NCBI RefSeq assembly: GCF_014287815.1
Contig: NZ_JACOOQ010000015.1
Coordinates: forward strand, 1-64,000
From: Clostridium lentum
GTDB lineage: Bacteria > Bacillota > Clostridia > Clostridiales > Clostridiaceae
Reading direction: 5' to 3'
Length of the DNA stretch: 64,000 nt
Shown: piece after piece, positions 1 to 7,399 of the stretch
Layout: each line of letters starts with the position of its first letter
How positions within the stretch are numbered: position 1 is the stretch's first letter
Made by a program: the position numbers and the translations under genes
The notes under the pieces: generated by a model
The model's input: only the letters and a program-made list of their open reading frames with translations
What the model was told of the DNA's origin: nothing
Databases searched by the model: none

Positions 1-119
1 CATCTGGTGATGATGGCGTAGAGGAAACACTCCTTCCCATTCCGAACAGGAAAGTTAAGCTCTACAGCGTCGATGGTACTGCACGGGGGACTGTGTGGGA
101 GAGTAGAACGTTGCCAGGT
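1..119 (+). rRNA. rrf: 5S ribosomal RNA (5' end at or just outside the window)
   Basis: The stretch has the conserved clostridial 5S core, including CCATTCCGAACAGGAAAG around position 38-55, and ends with GTTGCCAGG. The terminal CTGG near position 4 pairs with CCAG near 115 to close helix I, so the molecule is complete or lacks only one or two 5' bases. It is the last rRNA of an operon whose 16S and 23S genes lie before the window, and it is followed within 6 nt by a tRNA. Confidence 0.93.
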
Positions 120-124
120 AATGT

Positions 125-200
<76 letters not shown>

Positions 201-205
201 GGTAT

Positions 206-280
<75 letters not shown>

Positions 281-281
281 T

Positions 282-320
282 AAAACCTACAAGTTAATCT
301 TGTAGGTTTTTTATTTTTTT
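282..320 (+). terminator. Intrinsic terminator of the rRNA-tRNA operon
   Basis: A perfect 12-bp stem, AAAACCTACAAG (282-293) with CTTGTAGGTTTT (299-310), a 5-nt loop and a T-rich tail to 320. It ends the 5S-tRNA-Phe-tRNA-Cys transcript. Confidence 0.92.
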
Positions 321-339
321 AAAATAAAATAATAGATAG

Positions 340-420
340 TTAATAGTTGATAACAGAAAGAAAATTGAAAATATAATATAAGGATTTTAATGAAAAATTA
401 TCAATTATAAAGTTATTAAC
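340..420. repeat. AT-rich imperfect inverted repeat, dispersed-repeat candidate
   Basis: TTAATAGTTGATAA at 340-353 faces TTATCAATTATAAAG at 398-412. The 15-mer ATTATCAATTATAAA at its right arm also occurs near 63037, within a similar inverted repeat after cwlD. No coding frame is present. It could be a small palindromic intergenic repeat or only AT-rich coincidence. Confidence 0.35.
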
Positions 421-428
421 ATAAAAAC

Positions 429-475
429 AAAACATATCCACAGGCTCGTGAGAGTTTTGTGTGGATATGTTTTTT
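429..475 (-). terminator. Bidirectional intrinsic terminator downstream of the CorA-type gene
   Basis: A perfect 14-bp stem, AAAACATATCCACA (429-442) with TGTGGATATGTTTT (460-473), has T tracts on both strands. On the minus strand it lies after the stop of the CorA-type gene and is its likely terminator. It may also stop read-through from the rRNA operon. Confidence 0.8.
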
Positions 476-553
476 ATTTTGGAAAGGCATATATTTTGAT
501 TAATAATATTATATGTAGAAGAAAAATATATATTTATAAGATAATAAAAATTT

Positions 554-1504
554 TTAATTGAACATATCTTTTTTATATAATATTATAGCTGCTCCGCCAG
601 TTAGCAGAAGGGTAAAGATAATAATGGCATTAAAGGCTCCAGGATTACTTTCCATATTGCCAGGGAAAGGAACATTCATACCAAAGATTCCTCCTATTAT
701 AGTTGGAATAGCCATTAATATAGTAACAGAAGCAAGGACCTTCATTACTATATTAAGATTATTAGAAATTACAGAAGCAAAAAAGTCCATGGTACTAGCT
801 AATATATTACTATATATATCAGTCATTTCGATAGCTTGTTTATTTTCAATTATTACATCCTCTAATACATCTTGATCTTCTTCATACTTTTGCATTATTT
901 CTAATTTAAGCATCTTTTCTAAGGTGATTTCATTTGCCTTAAGAGATGTAGAGAAATAAACTAGTGATTTTTCTAGTGAATGAAGTTGGATAAGTTCACG
1001 ATTTTTCATAGACTTATGTAATCTTTTTTCAATCATAAGACTCTTTTTATCTATTTGTCTAAGATAAATTAAGTAATAAGTTGAGATTCTATTTAGAATT
1101 TGTAGTATAAATCTAGATTTTTTATATGAAAAGAATGATTTAACACGTCCATTAATAAAGTCTGTAAGTATTCTGCTGTTTTTTAAGCATACAGTAATTA
1201 TTTGCTTTTCAGTATGAATTATTGCCAGTGGATATGTATCATAAGTTAGAGAGTTATCCTCCATTTCTGTAAAGGGTATATCTACTACTACTAGTGTACA
1301 ATTTTCTTCAAAATCTATACGAGAAGTTTCTTCATCATCTAGAGGTGCCCTTAGAAAAGTAAGAGGTACTCCAGTTTTTTTAGATACTAATATAAGTTCT
1401 TCCTCAGAAGGGGCAACAATATTGATCCAGCATCCTGGTTCAATAGAATCTAAAGCTTTCAATGTTGAATCAGATTCATTTAAGCTTTTATATATTTGAA
1501 TCAT
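554..1504 (-). CDS. corA: CorA-family divalent metal ion transporter
   Basis: A 316-residue protein with the CorA plan: a long acidic and helical cytoplasmic part (residues 1 to about 245) followed by two closely spaced membrane helices at the C-terminus. The signature GMN follows the first helix (GGIFGMNVPFPGN, about residue 272), and the chain ends in basic KKDMFN. CorA proteins form pentameric channels for Mg2+ or Co2+ and are gated by cytoplasmic metal binding. A GGAGG precedes the ATG. The gene is alone on the minus strand, with terminators on both sides. Which metal is moved cannot be told from sequence. Confidence 0.88.
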   Translation of the reverse strand: MIQIYKSLNESDSTLKALDSIEPGCWINIVAPSEEELILVSKKTGVPLTFLRAPLDDEETSRIDFEENCTLVVVDIPFTEMEDNSLTYDTYPLAIIHTEKQIITVCLKNSRILTDFINGRVKSFFSYKKSRFILQILNRISTYYLIYLRQIDKKSLMIEKRLHKSMKNRELIQLHSLEKSLVYFSTSLKANEITLEKMLKLEIMQKYEEDQDVLEDVIIENKQAIEMTDIYSNILASTMDFFASVISNNLNIVMKVLASVTILMAIPTIIGGIFGMNVPFPGNMESNPGAFNAIIIFTLLLTGGAAIILYKKDMFN

Positions 1505-1570
1505 AAATAACCTCCAGAAACATGTTAATTTTATTTATAGTATATCATAATAAAATTTACCGGTATATAA

Positions 1571-1605
1571 AAAGAGGCTTAAGGAAAGAATACTTAAGCC
1601 TCTTT
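1571..1605 (-). terminator. Intrinsic terminator after the M20 amidohydrolase gene
   Basis: A 13-bp perfect stem AAAGAGGCTTAAG/CTTAAGCCTCTTT with a 9-nt loop. On the minus strand it is followed by TTATAT, and it separates the M20 gene from the corA-like gene. Confidence 0.85.
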
Positions 1606-1610
1606 AAGAG

Positions 1611-2768
1611 TTATTTAAAAACATTATAAAATTCTTCTTTAACTTCAGATAAAAGATAGTTTTTTTCAATTAAATCAAAAGCGGTAGATGCTAAAGCAGC
1701 AGAAGCTTTAATACATTGATCCATAGCAAATTTACTAATGGTGCAATCACCAAAAGCTTTAGAGCCATATTTGATAGATGCATCTTCTGTAATTCGATAA
1801 TAAGGATGAATGCAAGGAACTTTTCGGCTTACAGCTCCAATACTTAAACCAGAATGAACATTTTTAGGAGCACCTATAGTTATTTCTCCATTTTCTTTTA
1901 AGTTATGACTGAAAAGCCTATTTAAGGTACGATTAGTAAGTAGCTCTTCGTTTGGAGGCTCATATAAAGAAATAGTGTGTTTAACATGAATGAGATTTGA
2001 AACATCCTTCACTATTTCTCTTAGCTTATTTTCAGCTAAGGTAGCCATTTCAGTGTTATTAGCCCTTATATAAAATTTAGCTTCACTTTCTAGTGGTAAC
2101 ATTAAAGGTGTATAGCCACCTTGGGAAAGGATCGAATTTATTTCTACTTCTTTTGGGAAGCCCTTTAAGAGAGCATTTAAAATATTAAATGTTAAAAGTA
2201 CTGCATCAAGGGAAGTATAAACATCATTATTTAAAAAGCTTAGTCCACTATTACCTATAAAGTTAATTTTTAAAGGTATAATTGCAGAAGATGTTCCACT
2301 TTCACAAGTAGTTAAATCAGGATGAGTCATCATTACCACATCTATATCATCAAAAATACCTTGTTTAACCATTATAGATTTTGTTCCACCTAGATATTCA
2401 CCAGGGCAACCAATTAATATTGATGTTCCACCAATTTTATCAATAATGTTTCCTAAAGCTATAGAAGCTGCAATAGAGGTAGTTGCTACAAGATTGTGTC
2501 CTGTAATATGCCCTTCTTCAGGAACTGCATCATACTCACATAAAAAGCATATCTTAGGATATCCATTTCCTTTGCTGGCATAAAAAGATGTTTCCAAGTC
2601 TAAAAAGTTTTTTTGTATATTAAAATTATGAGTACTTAAAAAATTTGTTATATAGTCATAGCATTTAAATTCTTTATAGCTAGGTTCAGGATTAGTATAT
2701 AAATATTTGTTTAATTTAAAAAGTTCATCATAATGCTCATGTAAATAGCTTATTATTTCTTGTTTCAT
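1611..2768 (-). CDS. M20-family amidohydrolase/peptidase with an altered metal motif
   Basis: A 385-residue protein resembling the M20D branch (aminoacylase/AbgB/PM20D2-like). It has the CEYDAVPEEGH loop near residue 77, a second motif ending MMTHPD near 152, and a central dimerisation-type domain around residues 170-280. Family members usually read G-H-A-C-G-H-N at the first metal site. Here it reads GHITGHN, so the usual Cys ligand is replaced by Thr. Hydrolysis of an N-acylated amino acid or dipeptide is the family expectation. Whether this protein is active is uncertain. A strong GGAGGAG precedes the ATG, and its own terminator follows. Confidence 0.8.
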   Translation of the reverse strand: MKQEIISYLHEHYDELFKLNKYLYTNPEPSYKEFKCYDYITNFLSTHNFNIQKNFLDLETSFYASKGNGYPKICFLCEYDAVPEEGHITGHNLVATTSIAASIALGNIIDKIGGTSILIGCPGEYLGGTKSIMVKQGIFDDIDVVMMTHPDLTTCESGTSSAIIPLKINFIGNSGLSFLNNDVYTSLDAVLLTFNILNALLKGFPKEVEINSILSQGGYTPLMLPLESEAKFYIRANNTEMATLAENKLREIVKDVSNLIHVKHTISLYEPPNEELLTNRTLNRLFSHNLKENGEITIGAPKNVHSGLSIGAVSRKVPCIHPYYRITEDASIKYGSKAFGDCTISKFAMDQCIKASAALASTAFDLIEKNYLLSEVKEEFYNVFK

Positions 2769-2907
2769 AAATACTCCTCCATTAAATTTATTAATATTAT
2801 TATTTTCCCTTAAACAGTATAAAATATTTATAAAAAAGTACTATTCATTGAATAAATTCTCTTAATGTGGAAAGAAATATAATATAAAAGTAACGGAGGG
2901 ATGTATT

Positions 2908-3111
2908 ATGGTAATTAAAAACAAAGATATTATTAAAAATAACAAAAAATGTATTGTATGTGATGATGATTGTGGTGCAGGAAAATTAACTATTTTAGGA
3001 AAGTGCATCTGTAATGAATGTGTAGATAAAATTACAATTATGGATATGGACAACCCAGAATATTATAAGATTAAAGAAAAAATAAAAAATAAACTTATAA
3101 AGCATTTATAA
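2908..3111 (+). CDS. csfB: Sigma-G inhibitor Gin (CsfB-like)
   Basis: A 67-residue protein with two CxxC knuckles, CIVC (residues 15-18) and CNEC (about 36-39), separated by a glycine-rich link, and a charged C-terminal helix with DNPEYYKIK. This matches the Gin/CsfB zinc protein of Bacillus, an anti-sigma factor that holds the forespore sigma-G inactive early in sporulation. A GGAGG lies 8 nt before the ATG. In clostridia the gene commonly sits before the darA-holB-ricT block, as here. I found no convincing sigma-F promoter by eye. Confidence 0.85.
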   Translation: MVIKNKDIIKNNKKCIVCDDDCGAGKLTILGKCICNECVDKITIMDMDNPEYYKIKEKIKNKLIKHL

Positions 3112-3267
3112 TGAAAAATTACTATACATTAATAGTGCTTTATAGTAATATAATTATGACTCATTTTTATATAGTTCATTGAGGATTGTATAAATAGATG
3201 AGTTATTTTTATTTGTAATACTAATGACCATAATGTAATGATATTAGTATATTTTCTGGAGGAAATT

Positions 3268-3861
3268 ATGGGGAAGATATTTTGTTTAATGGGAAAAAGT
3301 AGCTCAGGAAAAGATACTATCTTTAAAGAAATAAGCAATAAAAATGAGCTAAGTTTAAAGCCCATAGTCTTATATACTACTAGACCTAAGAGGACTAATG
3401 AAACTAATGGTGTAGAATATTTCTTTATTAATGAAGATAAATTAGAGCAATTTAAAAATGAGGGAAAAATTATTGAGTGTAGAAGATATGATACAGTACA
3501 TGGTCCATGGTATTATTCAACAATAGATGATGGACAGATTGATTTAGAAGAAAGTAATTATATAGCTATAGTTACTTTAGAAGCATATAATAGTTTTAGA
3601 AGTTATTTTGGTACTGAAAAAGTTTATCCAATATATATAAATATTGAAGATGGATTAAGGCTTGAAAGAGCACTAATAAGAGAAAGAAATCAAAAAAATC
3701 CAAATTATAATGAGTTATGTAGAAGATTTTTAGCAGATTCTGTTGATTTCAGTCTTGAAAAACTTAAAGAATCAGGTGTAAATAAAGAATACATAAATAT
3801 AGACTTGCAAAAATGTATAGAAGATATAATAAGAGATATAAAGAGAGAAATGCAAAGCTAA
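3268..3861 (+). CDS. Guanylate-kinase-like protein (divergent)
   Basis: A 197-residue protein starting MGKIFCLMGKSSSGKD. The ATG at 3268 was chosen over an upstream in-frame start because TGGAGGAAA lies just before it. It has a P-loop (GKSSSGKD, residues 9-16) and the guanylate-kinase region TTRPKRTNETNGVEYFF. The GMP-binding segment reads IIECRRYDTVHGPWYYST, where true Gmk has roughly FLE-A-V-GN-YGT. It is therefore a paralogue of guanylate kinase, and its substrate may differ. It lies between gin and darA, and a long hairpin spans its stop codon. Confidence 0.75.
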   Translation: MGKIFCLMGKSSSGKDTIFKEISNKNELSLKPIVLYTTRPKRTNETNGVEYFFINEDKLEQFKNEGKIIECRRYDTVHGPWYYSTIDDGQIDLEESNYIAIVTLEAYNSFRSYFGTEKVYPIYINIEDGLRLERALIRERNQKNPNYNELCRRFLADSVDFSLEKLKESGVNKEYINIDLQKCIEDIIRDIKREMQS

Positions 3862-3885
3862 AAATGAAGCTTTGTATTTCTCTTT
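3842..3885 (+). terminator. Long hairpin overlapping the end of the guanylate-kinase-like gene
   Basis: An 18-bp stem (3842-3859 with 3868-3885, one mismatch and one G-U) with an 8-nt loop includes the stop codon of the preceding gene. The 3' arm is T-rich (TTTCTCTTT), but there is no long T run afterwards. It is a probable terminator or 3'-end stabiliser. Confidence 0.65.
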
Positions 3886-4038
3886 AAGTTTACATTTTTA
3901 ATTTTTGTATAAAATAGAAAAATATAGGGATATTAATAAAAAGAAAATAAATATATGTTGAAAGTGAATAATATATTATTAACTGGCCAAATATTATGAT
4001 AAAATATAATAAAGAGAATTGAAAATGAGGTGGTTATT

Positions 4039-4368
4039 ATGAAATTGGTCTTAGCTATAGTGCAGGATGACGATGCACTGGATTTAATCGAAGAATTAAA
4101 TGATAAGGGATTTAGGGTAACAAAATTAGCAACAACAGGCGGATTTTTAAAATCAGGTAATACCACATTAATGATTGGGGTAGAAATTGATAAAGTAGAT
4201 GTAGTAATAAACGTTATTGAAGAAGTTTGCAAGAAAAGAAAACAGGTAGTATCAACACAACCAGGATTATCAGGAGAAAATGGTATGTATATGCCTTTTC
4301 CTTTAGAAGTTGAAGTTGGTGGAGCCACTGTTTTTGTAATTGATGTAGATAAGTTTGTAAAGATATAA
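4039..4368 (+). CDS. darA: Cyclic di-AMP receptor DarA (PstA/YaaQ, PII-like)
   Basis: A 109-residue PII-like protein. It starts MKLVLAIVQDDDALDLIEEL, and has the conserved TKLATTGGFLKSGNTTL segment near residues 28-44, which contributes to c-di-AMP binding in PstA/DarA trimers. An in-frame GTG three codons earlier falls in the Shine-Dalgarno (GAGGTGG), so the ATG at 4039 is preferred. It is followed by holB and ricT as in Bacillus yaaQ-holB-yaaT. The c-di-AMP synthase disA is encoded 8 kb downstream, so maker and sensor are both in this window. Confidence 0.93.
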   Translation: MKLVLAIVQDDDALDLIEELNDKGFRVTKLATTGGFLKSGNTTLMIGVEIDKVDVVINVIEEVCKKRKQVVSTQPGLSGENGMYMPFPLEVEVGGATVFVIDVDKFVKI

Positions 4369-4388
4369 AAATAAAAAGAGGTGCTTTA

Positions 4389-5321
4389 ATGAGAAATTTT
4401 ATTGGATATAGTAGTCTTATAGAAAACTTTAAAAGTAGATGTAGTAATGGAAATCTTTCTCATGCACAGCTTATTTCAGGTGAAGATGGTATAGGAAAAA
4501 GTATATTAGCAGAGATATTAGGCAAGTTGATTTTAAATGGAGATATAAATAGGGAATATGTAGATATAATCAATTATAAGCCTATTAAAACTTCTTTTGG
4601 GGTTGATGATGTAAGGGATATTATAGATGAAGTAAATAAAAAGCCTTTTGAAGGTGATAAAAAAGTTATTATTATTCATCAAGGAAATAAGCTTACAATT
4701 CAAGCACAAAATGCATTGTTAAAAACTATAGAAGAGCCCCCAACAGAAGTATACATAATAATTTTATGTGAAAGTTTAGAATTAATCTTAGATACTATTA
4801 AATCTAGATGTGAAATATATAAATTAACACCTTTAACAAAAGATGAACTATATAAATATATGGCAATAAAAGGATATGAGTGTAGTGAGGAAGAAAAATT
4901 ATCAGCAATAGCTTTCAGTGAAGGAATACCTGGAAGAATAGATAGATATTTTAGTGATACAGAGCTACAGGAGTTGAGAGATAAGATTGTGGACTTGCTT
5001 TTACAATTGACTAATAATGAAATAGAAGCAATTTTAGAAAAGGAAGAGCAATTGGTTTCATATAAACAAAATAAGGAAGAAGTAGTAAATGTATTATCTT
5101 CATTTATAAGAGATATATTAGTAAATAAAGAAGTTTATAATGAAAATTTAATTATAAATAGAGACAAAATTAGGTCAATAGAAAGATTAACTAATGAGAT
5201 GTCTTTTAAAAAACTAAATAAAATGCTATTAGGTTTGCAGGAAGCCAGAAAGAATATTAAAAATAATGTTAGTTGGGCAATGACTGTAAGAATAATGCTT
5301 ATGGACTTTATGGAGGGTTAA
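4389..5321 (+). CDS. holB: DNA polymerase III delta' subunit
   Basis: A 310-residue AAA+ clamp-loader subunit. It has HAQLISGEDGIGKS with a P-loop near residues 31-38, the segment ALLKTIEEPP near residue 114, and the SRC motif (IKSRCEIYKL) near 141. The region after the P-loop is short and has no cysteines, so the four-Cys zinc module found in many gamma/delta' subunits is absent. A Shine-Dalgarno GAGGTG lies 20 nt after darA, and the stop is one nt before the ricT start. Confidence 0.9.
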   Translation: MRNFIGYSSLIENFKSRCSNGNLSHAQLISGEDGIGKSILAEILGKLILNGDINREYVDIINYKPIKTSFGVDDVRDIIDEVNKKPFEGDKKVIIIHQGNKLTIQAQNALLKTIEEPPTEVYIIILCESLELILDTIKSRCEIYKLTPLTKDELYKYMAIKGYECSEEEKLSAIAFSEGIPGRIDRYFSDTELQELRDKIVDLLLQLTNNEIEAILEKEEQLVSYKQNKEEVVNVLSSFIRDILVNKEVYNENLIINRDKIRSIERLTNEMSFKKLNKMLLGLQEARKNIKNNVSWAMTVRIMLMDFMEG

Positions 5322-5322
5322 A

Positions 5323-6234
5323 ATGATTAAAGTTATAGGAGTACGATTTAAGAAAGCTGGCAAGATATATTATTTTGATCCAGCAGGTTTAGATATAGAA
5401 AAGGGAAACTTTGTAGTGGTAGAAACAGCTAGAGGAATAGAATTTGGTGAATGTGTCATTGGGTTAAAGGAAATAAATGAAAATGATGTAATTGCACCAC
5501 TAAAAAGTGTATTAAGAGTTGCTACTGTCAGTGATATAGAAAAACATAATCAAAATAAGGAAAAGGAAAAAGATGCTTTCAGTATATGTTTAAAAAAGAT
5601 AGCTGAACATAAGCTTACCATGAAGCTTATAGATGTAGAATATACTTTTGATAATAATAAGGTAATATTCTATTTCACAGCAGATGGAAGGGTTGACTTT
5701 AGAGAGTTAGTAAAAGATCTTGCAACAATATTTAAAACACGTATTGAACTAAGGCAGATAGGTGTAAGAGATGAGGCTAAAATGCTGGGAGGACTTGGAC
5801 CTTGTGGTAGACCAATGTGTTGTTCAACATTCTTAGGAGACTTTGCTTCTGTTTCAATAAAAATGGCTAAGGAACAAAATTTATCACTGAACCCAACGAA
5901 GATATCAGGAATATGTGGAAGATTAATGTGTTGTTTAAATTATGAGCAGAGTACATATGAAGATATTAGAAAAAGAATTCCAAAAGTAGGTTCTATTGTA
6001 AAAACAGAAGGTGGAACTGGTGTGGTAGTTTCTAATAATATAATTAAGGAAAGTGTAAAAGTAAAATTAAAATGTAAAAAGACTGAAGATGAAGTTTTAG
6101 AAGATTATAAAATTGAAAATATTGAACTATTAGAAGGAAGCTATGAAGATTCAGTTGATGATTCAGATATTAAATTAGAAGTTACATCTGAAGAAGATAG
6201 AAAATTGATGAAAGACTTAATGAAAGATAGATAG
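5323..6234 (+). CDS. ricT: PSP1-domain protein RicT (YaaT), Y-complex subunit
   Basis: A 303-residue PSP1-family protein. It has the signature LGGLGPCGRPMCCSTFL near residue 155 and a second Cys cluster, GICGRLMCCLNYE, near 196. In Bacillus, RicT works with RicA and RicF in an Fe-S-bearing complex that promotes RNase Y-dependent mRNA maturation and aids the Spo0A phosphorelay. The C-terminus is acidic. Its ATG is 2 nt after the holB stop, with GGAGGG inside the holB end, so the two are translationally coupled. Confidence 0.92.
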   Translation: MIKVIGVRFKKAGKIYYFDPAGLDIEKGNFVVVETARGIEFGECVIGLKEINENDVIAPLKSVLRVATVSDIEKHNQNKEKEKDAFSICLKKIAEHKLTMKLIDVEYTFDNNKVIFYFTADGRVDFRELVKDLATIFKTRIELRQIGVRDEAKMLGGLGPCGRPMCCSTFLGDFASVSIKMAKEQNLSLNPTKISGICGRLMCCLNYEQSTYEDIRKRIPKVGSIVKTEGGTGVVVSNNIIKESVKVKLKCKKTEDEVLEDYKIENIELLEGSYEDSVDDSDIKLEVTSEEDRKLMKDLMKDR

Positions 6235-6309
6235 AATTCCAATTTAAAAGAAATTAATAACAATATTTAATATTTATATGAGAAAACAACAAAGCTGGTC
6301 TTTATAGAC

Positions 6310-6337
6310 TTGAAATGAATAGTGGATATGATAAAAT
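6310..6337 (+). promoter_or_regulatory. Sigma-A promoter of the ferredoxin gene
   Basis: TTGAAA (6310-6315), a 16-nt spacer and TAAAAT (6332-6337), with an extended TGA just before the -10. It lies 40 nt upstream of the ferredoxin start. Confidence 0.7.
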
Positions 6338-6376
6338 AGATATGTAGAGTTATTAAATAATGGGAGGTGTTTTTGA

Positions 6377-6547
6377 ATGGCTTTTTCAATTCAAGATTCA
6401 TGCATTAGCTGTGGTGCTTGTGCTGCAGAATGTCCAGTAGATGCTATATCTCAAGGAGATACTCAGTTCGAAATAAATGCTGATGTTTGTATTGACTGTG
6501 GTAACTGTGCAAATGTTTGTCCAGTTGGAGCACCAGTTCAAGAATAG
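6377..6547 (+). CDS. Clostridial 2[4Fe-4S] ferredoxin
   Basis: A 56-residue protein beginning MAFSIQDSCISCGACAAECP. Each half carries CxxCxxCxxxCP: CISCGACAAECP near residues 9-20, and CIDCGNCANVCP near 38-49. The length and spacing match the small electron carrier of clostridial fermentation, which links pyruvate:ferredoxin oxidoreductase to hydrogenase and other reductases. GGGAGG lies about 10 nt before the ATG. It has its own promoter and terminator, so it is monocistronic. Confidence 0.95.
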   Translation: MAFSIQDSCISCGACAAECPVDAISQGDTQFEINADVCIDCGNCANVCPVGAPVQE

Positions 6548-6556
6548 TGTGGGGGG

Positions 6557-6585
6557 AGAGATATCTAGGAAGATATCTCTTTTTA
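6557..6585 (+). terminator. Terminator between ferredoxin and the convergent gene
   Basis: A perfect stem AGAGATATCT/AGATATCTCT with a 4-nt loop, followed by TTTTATT. It serves the ferredoxin gene and may also act on the converging minus-strand gene. Confidence 0.85.
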
Positions 6586-6602
6586 TTATATAAAATCAGA
6601 TT

Positions 6603-7238
6603 TTATAATACATTATGCATAAGTATTGTAGAAGGAATATTGCTATTATAGAAATCTGAAAGATAAACAGTGTCAGTTTTTATTGAAACTACATTTTTAC
6701 AATATGATAAAAAATCCTTAGGGCCATTAAAGTAAAAATTGTTATAATTATTTTTATAGCACATTGGAATTATATATTTTGCATTAAGCTTTTCAGATAA
6801 AGAGTATGCATCAATTCCATTTAAGCAAAGATTACCGCCAATAGGTATGAAAAGAATATCAGCATTACTTAATATCTTTATTAGCTCATTATTAATAAAC
6901 TCGCCTAGATAGCCTAAATGACAAATCTTTAAATTATCTACTTTAAATAGATAAATTATATTTGGACCTCTTTTTAAACCGTTAATTGAATCACTTTTAC
7001 ATTTATAGCCTTCTACTTTAATGTTTTCAATAGCAGAGTTGCAATCAGTATTTACTATTTTTCCAAAGATTTTTATGTTTTTAGCAGAAGAAAAGTCTAT
7101 AGGCCTACTGAAGGTAGAAATATTAGCAATAATATTTTCATTTAATGTACTAAAAATATTAAAGGGGTCTAGTAATATCTTTTTACCTAAGTTAGTAGTT
7201 AACAAAAATGTGCTATTGCCAAACCATTGAATTTTCAT
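6603..7238 (-). CDS. Metallo-beta-lactamase-fold (UlaG-like) protein with degenerate metal motifs
   Basis: A 211-residue protein. The opening MKIQWFGNSTFLLTT and LLDPF, the late IGGN-(x)n-IDAYSLSEKLNAKYIIPM and GYLGEF follow the framework of UlaG/YtkL-type beta-lactamase-fold hydrolases. The family HxHxDH motif is missing: the expected place reads ANISTFSRPIDFSSA. The usual GDLGH reads GYLGEF, and the usual IPMHY reads IPMCY. Metal ligation therefore looks lost. The ATG at 7238 has AGGA about 10 nt upstream; a GTG three codons earlier is too close to it. Function unknown; it may be a non-catalytic relative. Confidence 0.6.
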   Translation of the reverse strand: MKIQWFGNSTFLLTTNLGKKILLDPFNIFSTLNENIIANISTFSRPIDFSSAKNIKIFGKIVNTDCNSAIENIKVEGYKCKSDSINGLKRGPNIIYLFKVDNLKICHLGYLGEFINNELIKILSNADILFIPIGGNLCLNGIDAYSLSEKLNAKYIIPMCYKNNYNNFYFNGPKDFLSYCKNVVSIKTDTVYLSDFYNSNIPSTILMHNVL

Positions 7239-7331
7239 GTTTATCACATCCTATTAAACATATTATTATTTAGTTTAAGTAATAATTTGGGAATAATTCA
7301 TAAGTAGGGAATTTTTTTAAAATTTAGCTTA

Positions 7332-7380
7332 TGGACAGTGGAAAAGTAATTGTATATAATTAAAGTCAAAGAAGGTCAAT
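7332..7380 (+). promoter_or_regulatory. ctsR-clpC promoter with CtsR operator
   Basis: TGGACA (7332-7337), a 17-nt spacer and TATAAT (7355-7360) make a sigma-A promoter. Directly after it, AGTCAAA (7364-7370), GAA, GGTCAAT (7374-7380) match the CtsR heptad direct repeat RGTCAAA-NAN-RGTCAAA in 13 of 14 consensus positions. It overlaps the start site. Autorepression of ctsR-clpC with heat-shock release is the clear inference. Confidence 0.9.
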
Positions 7381-7399
7381 GCGTTAGGAAGGTAATATT

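Noticed and set aside
558..875. Plus-strand open frame of 105 codons within the corA-like gene
   Set aside because: Antisense to a gene with clear CorA motifs. No Shine-Dalgarno, and its product resembles a reversed membrane segment.
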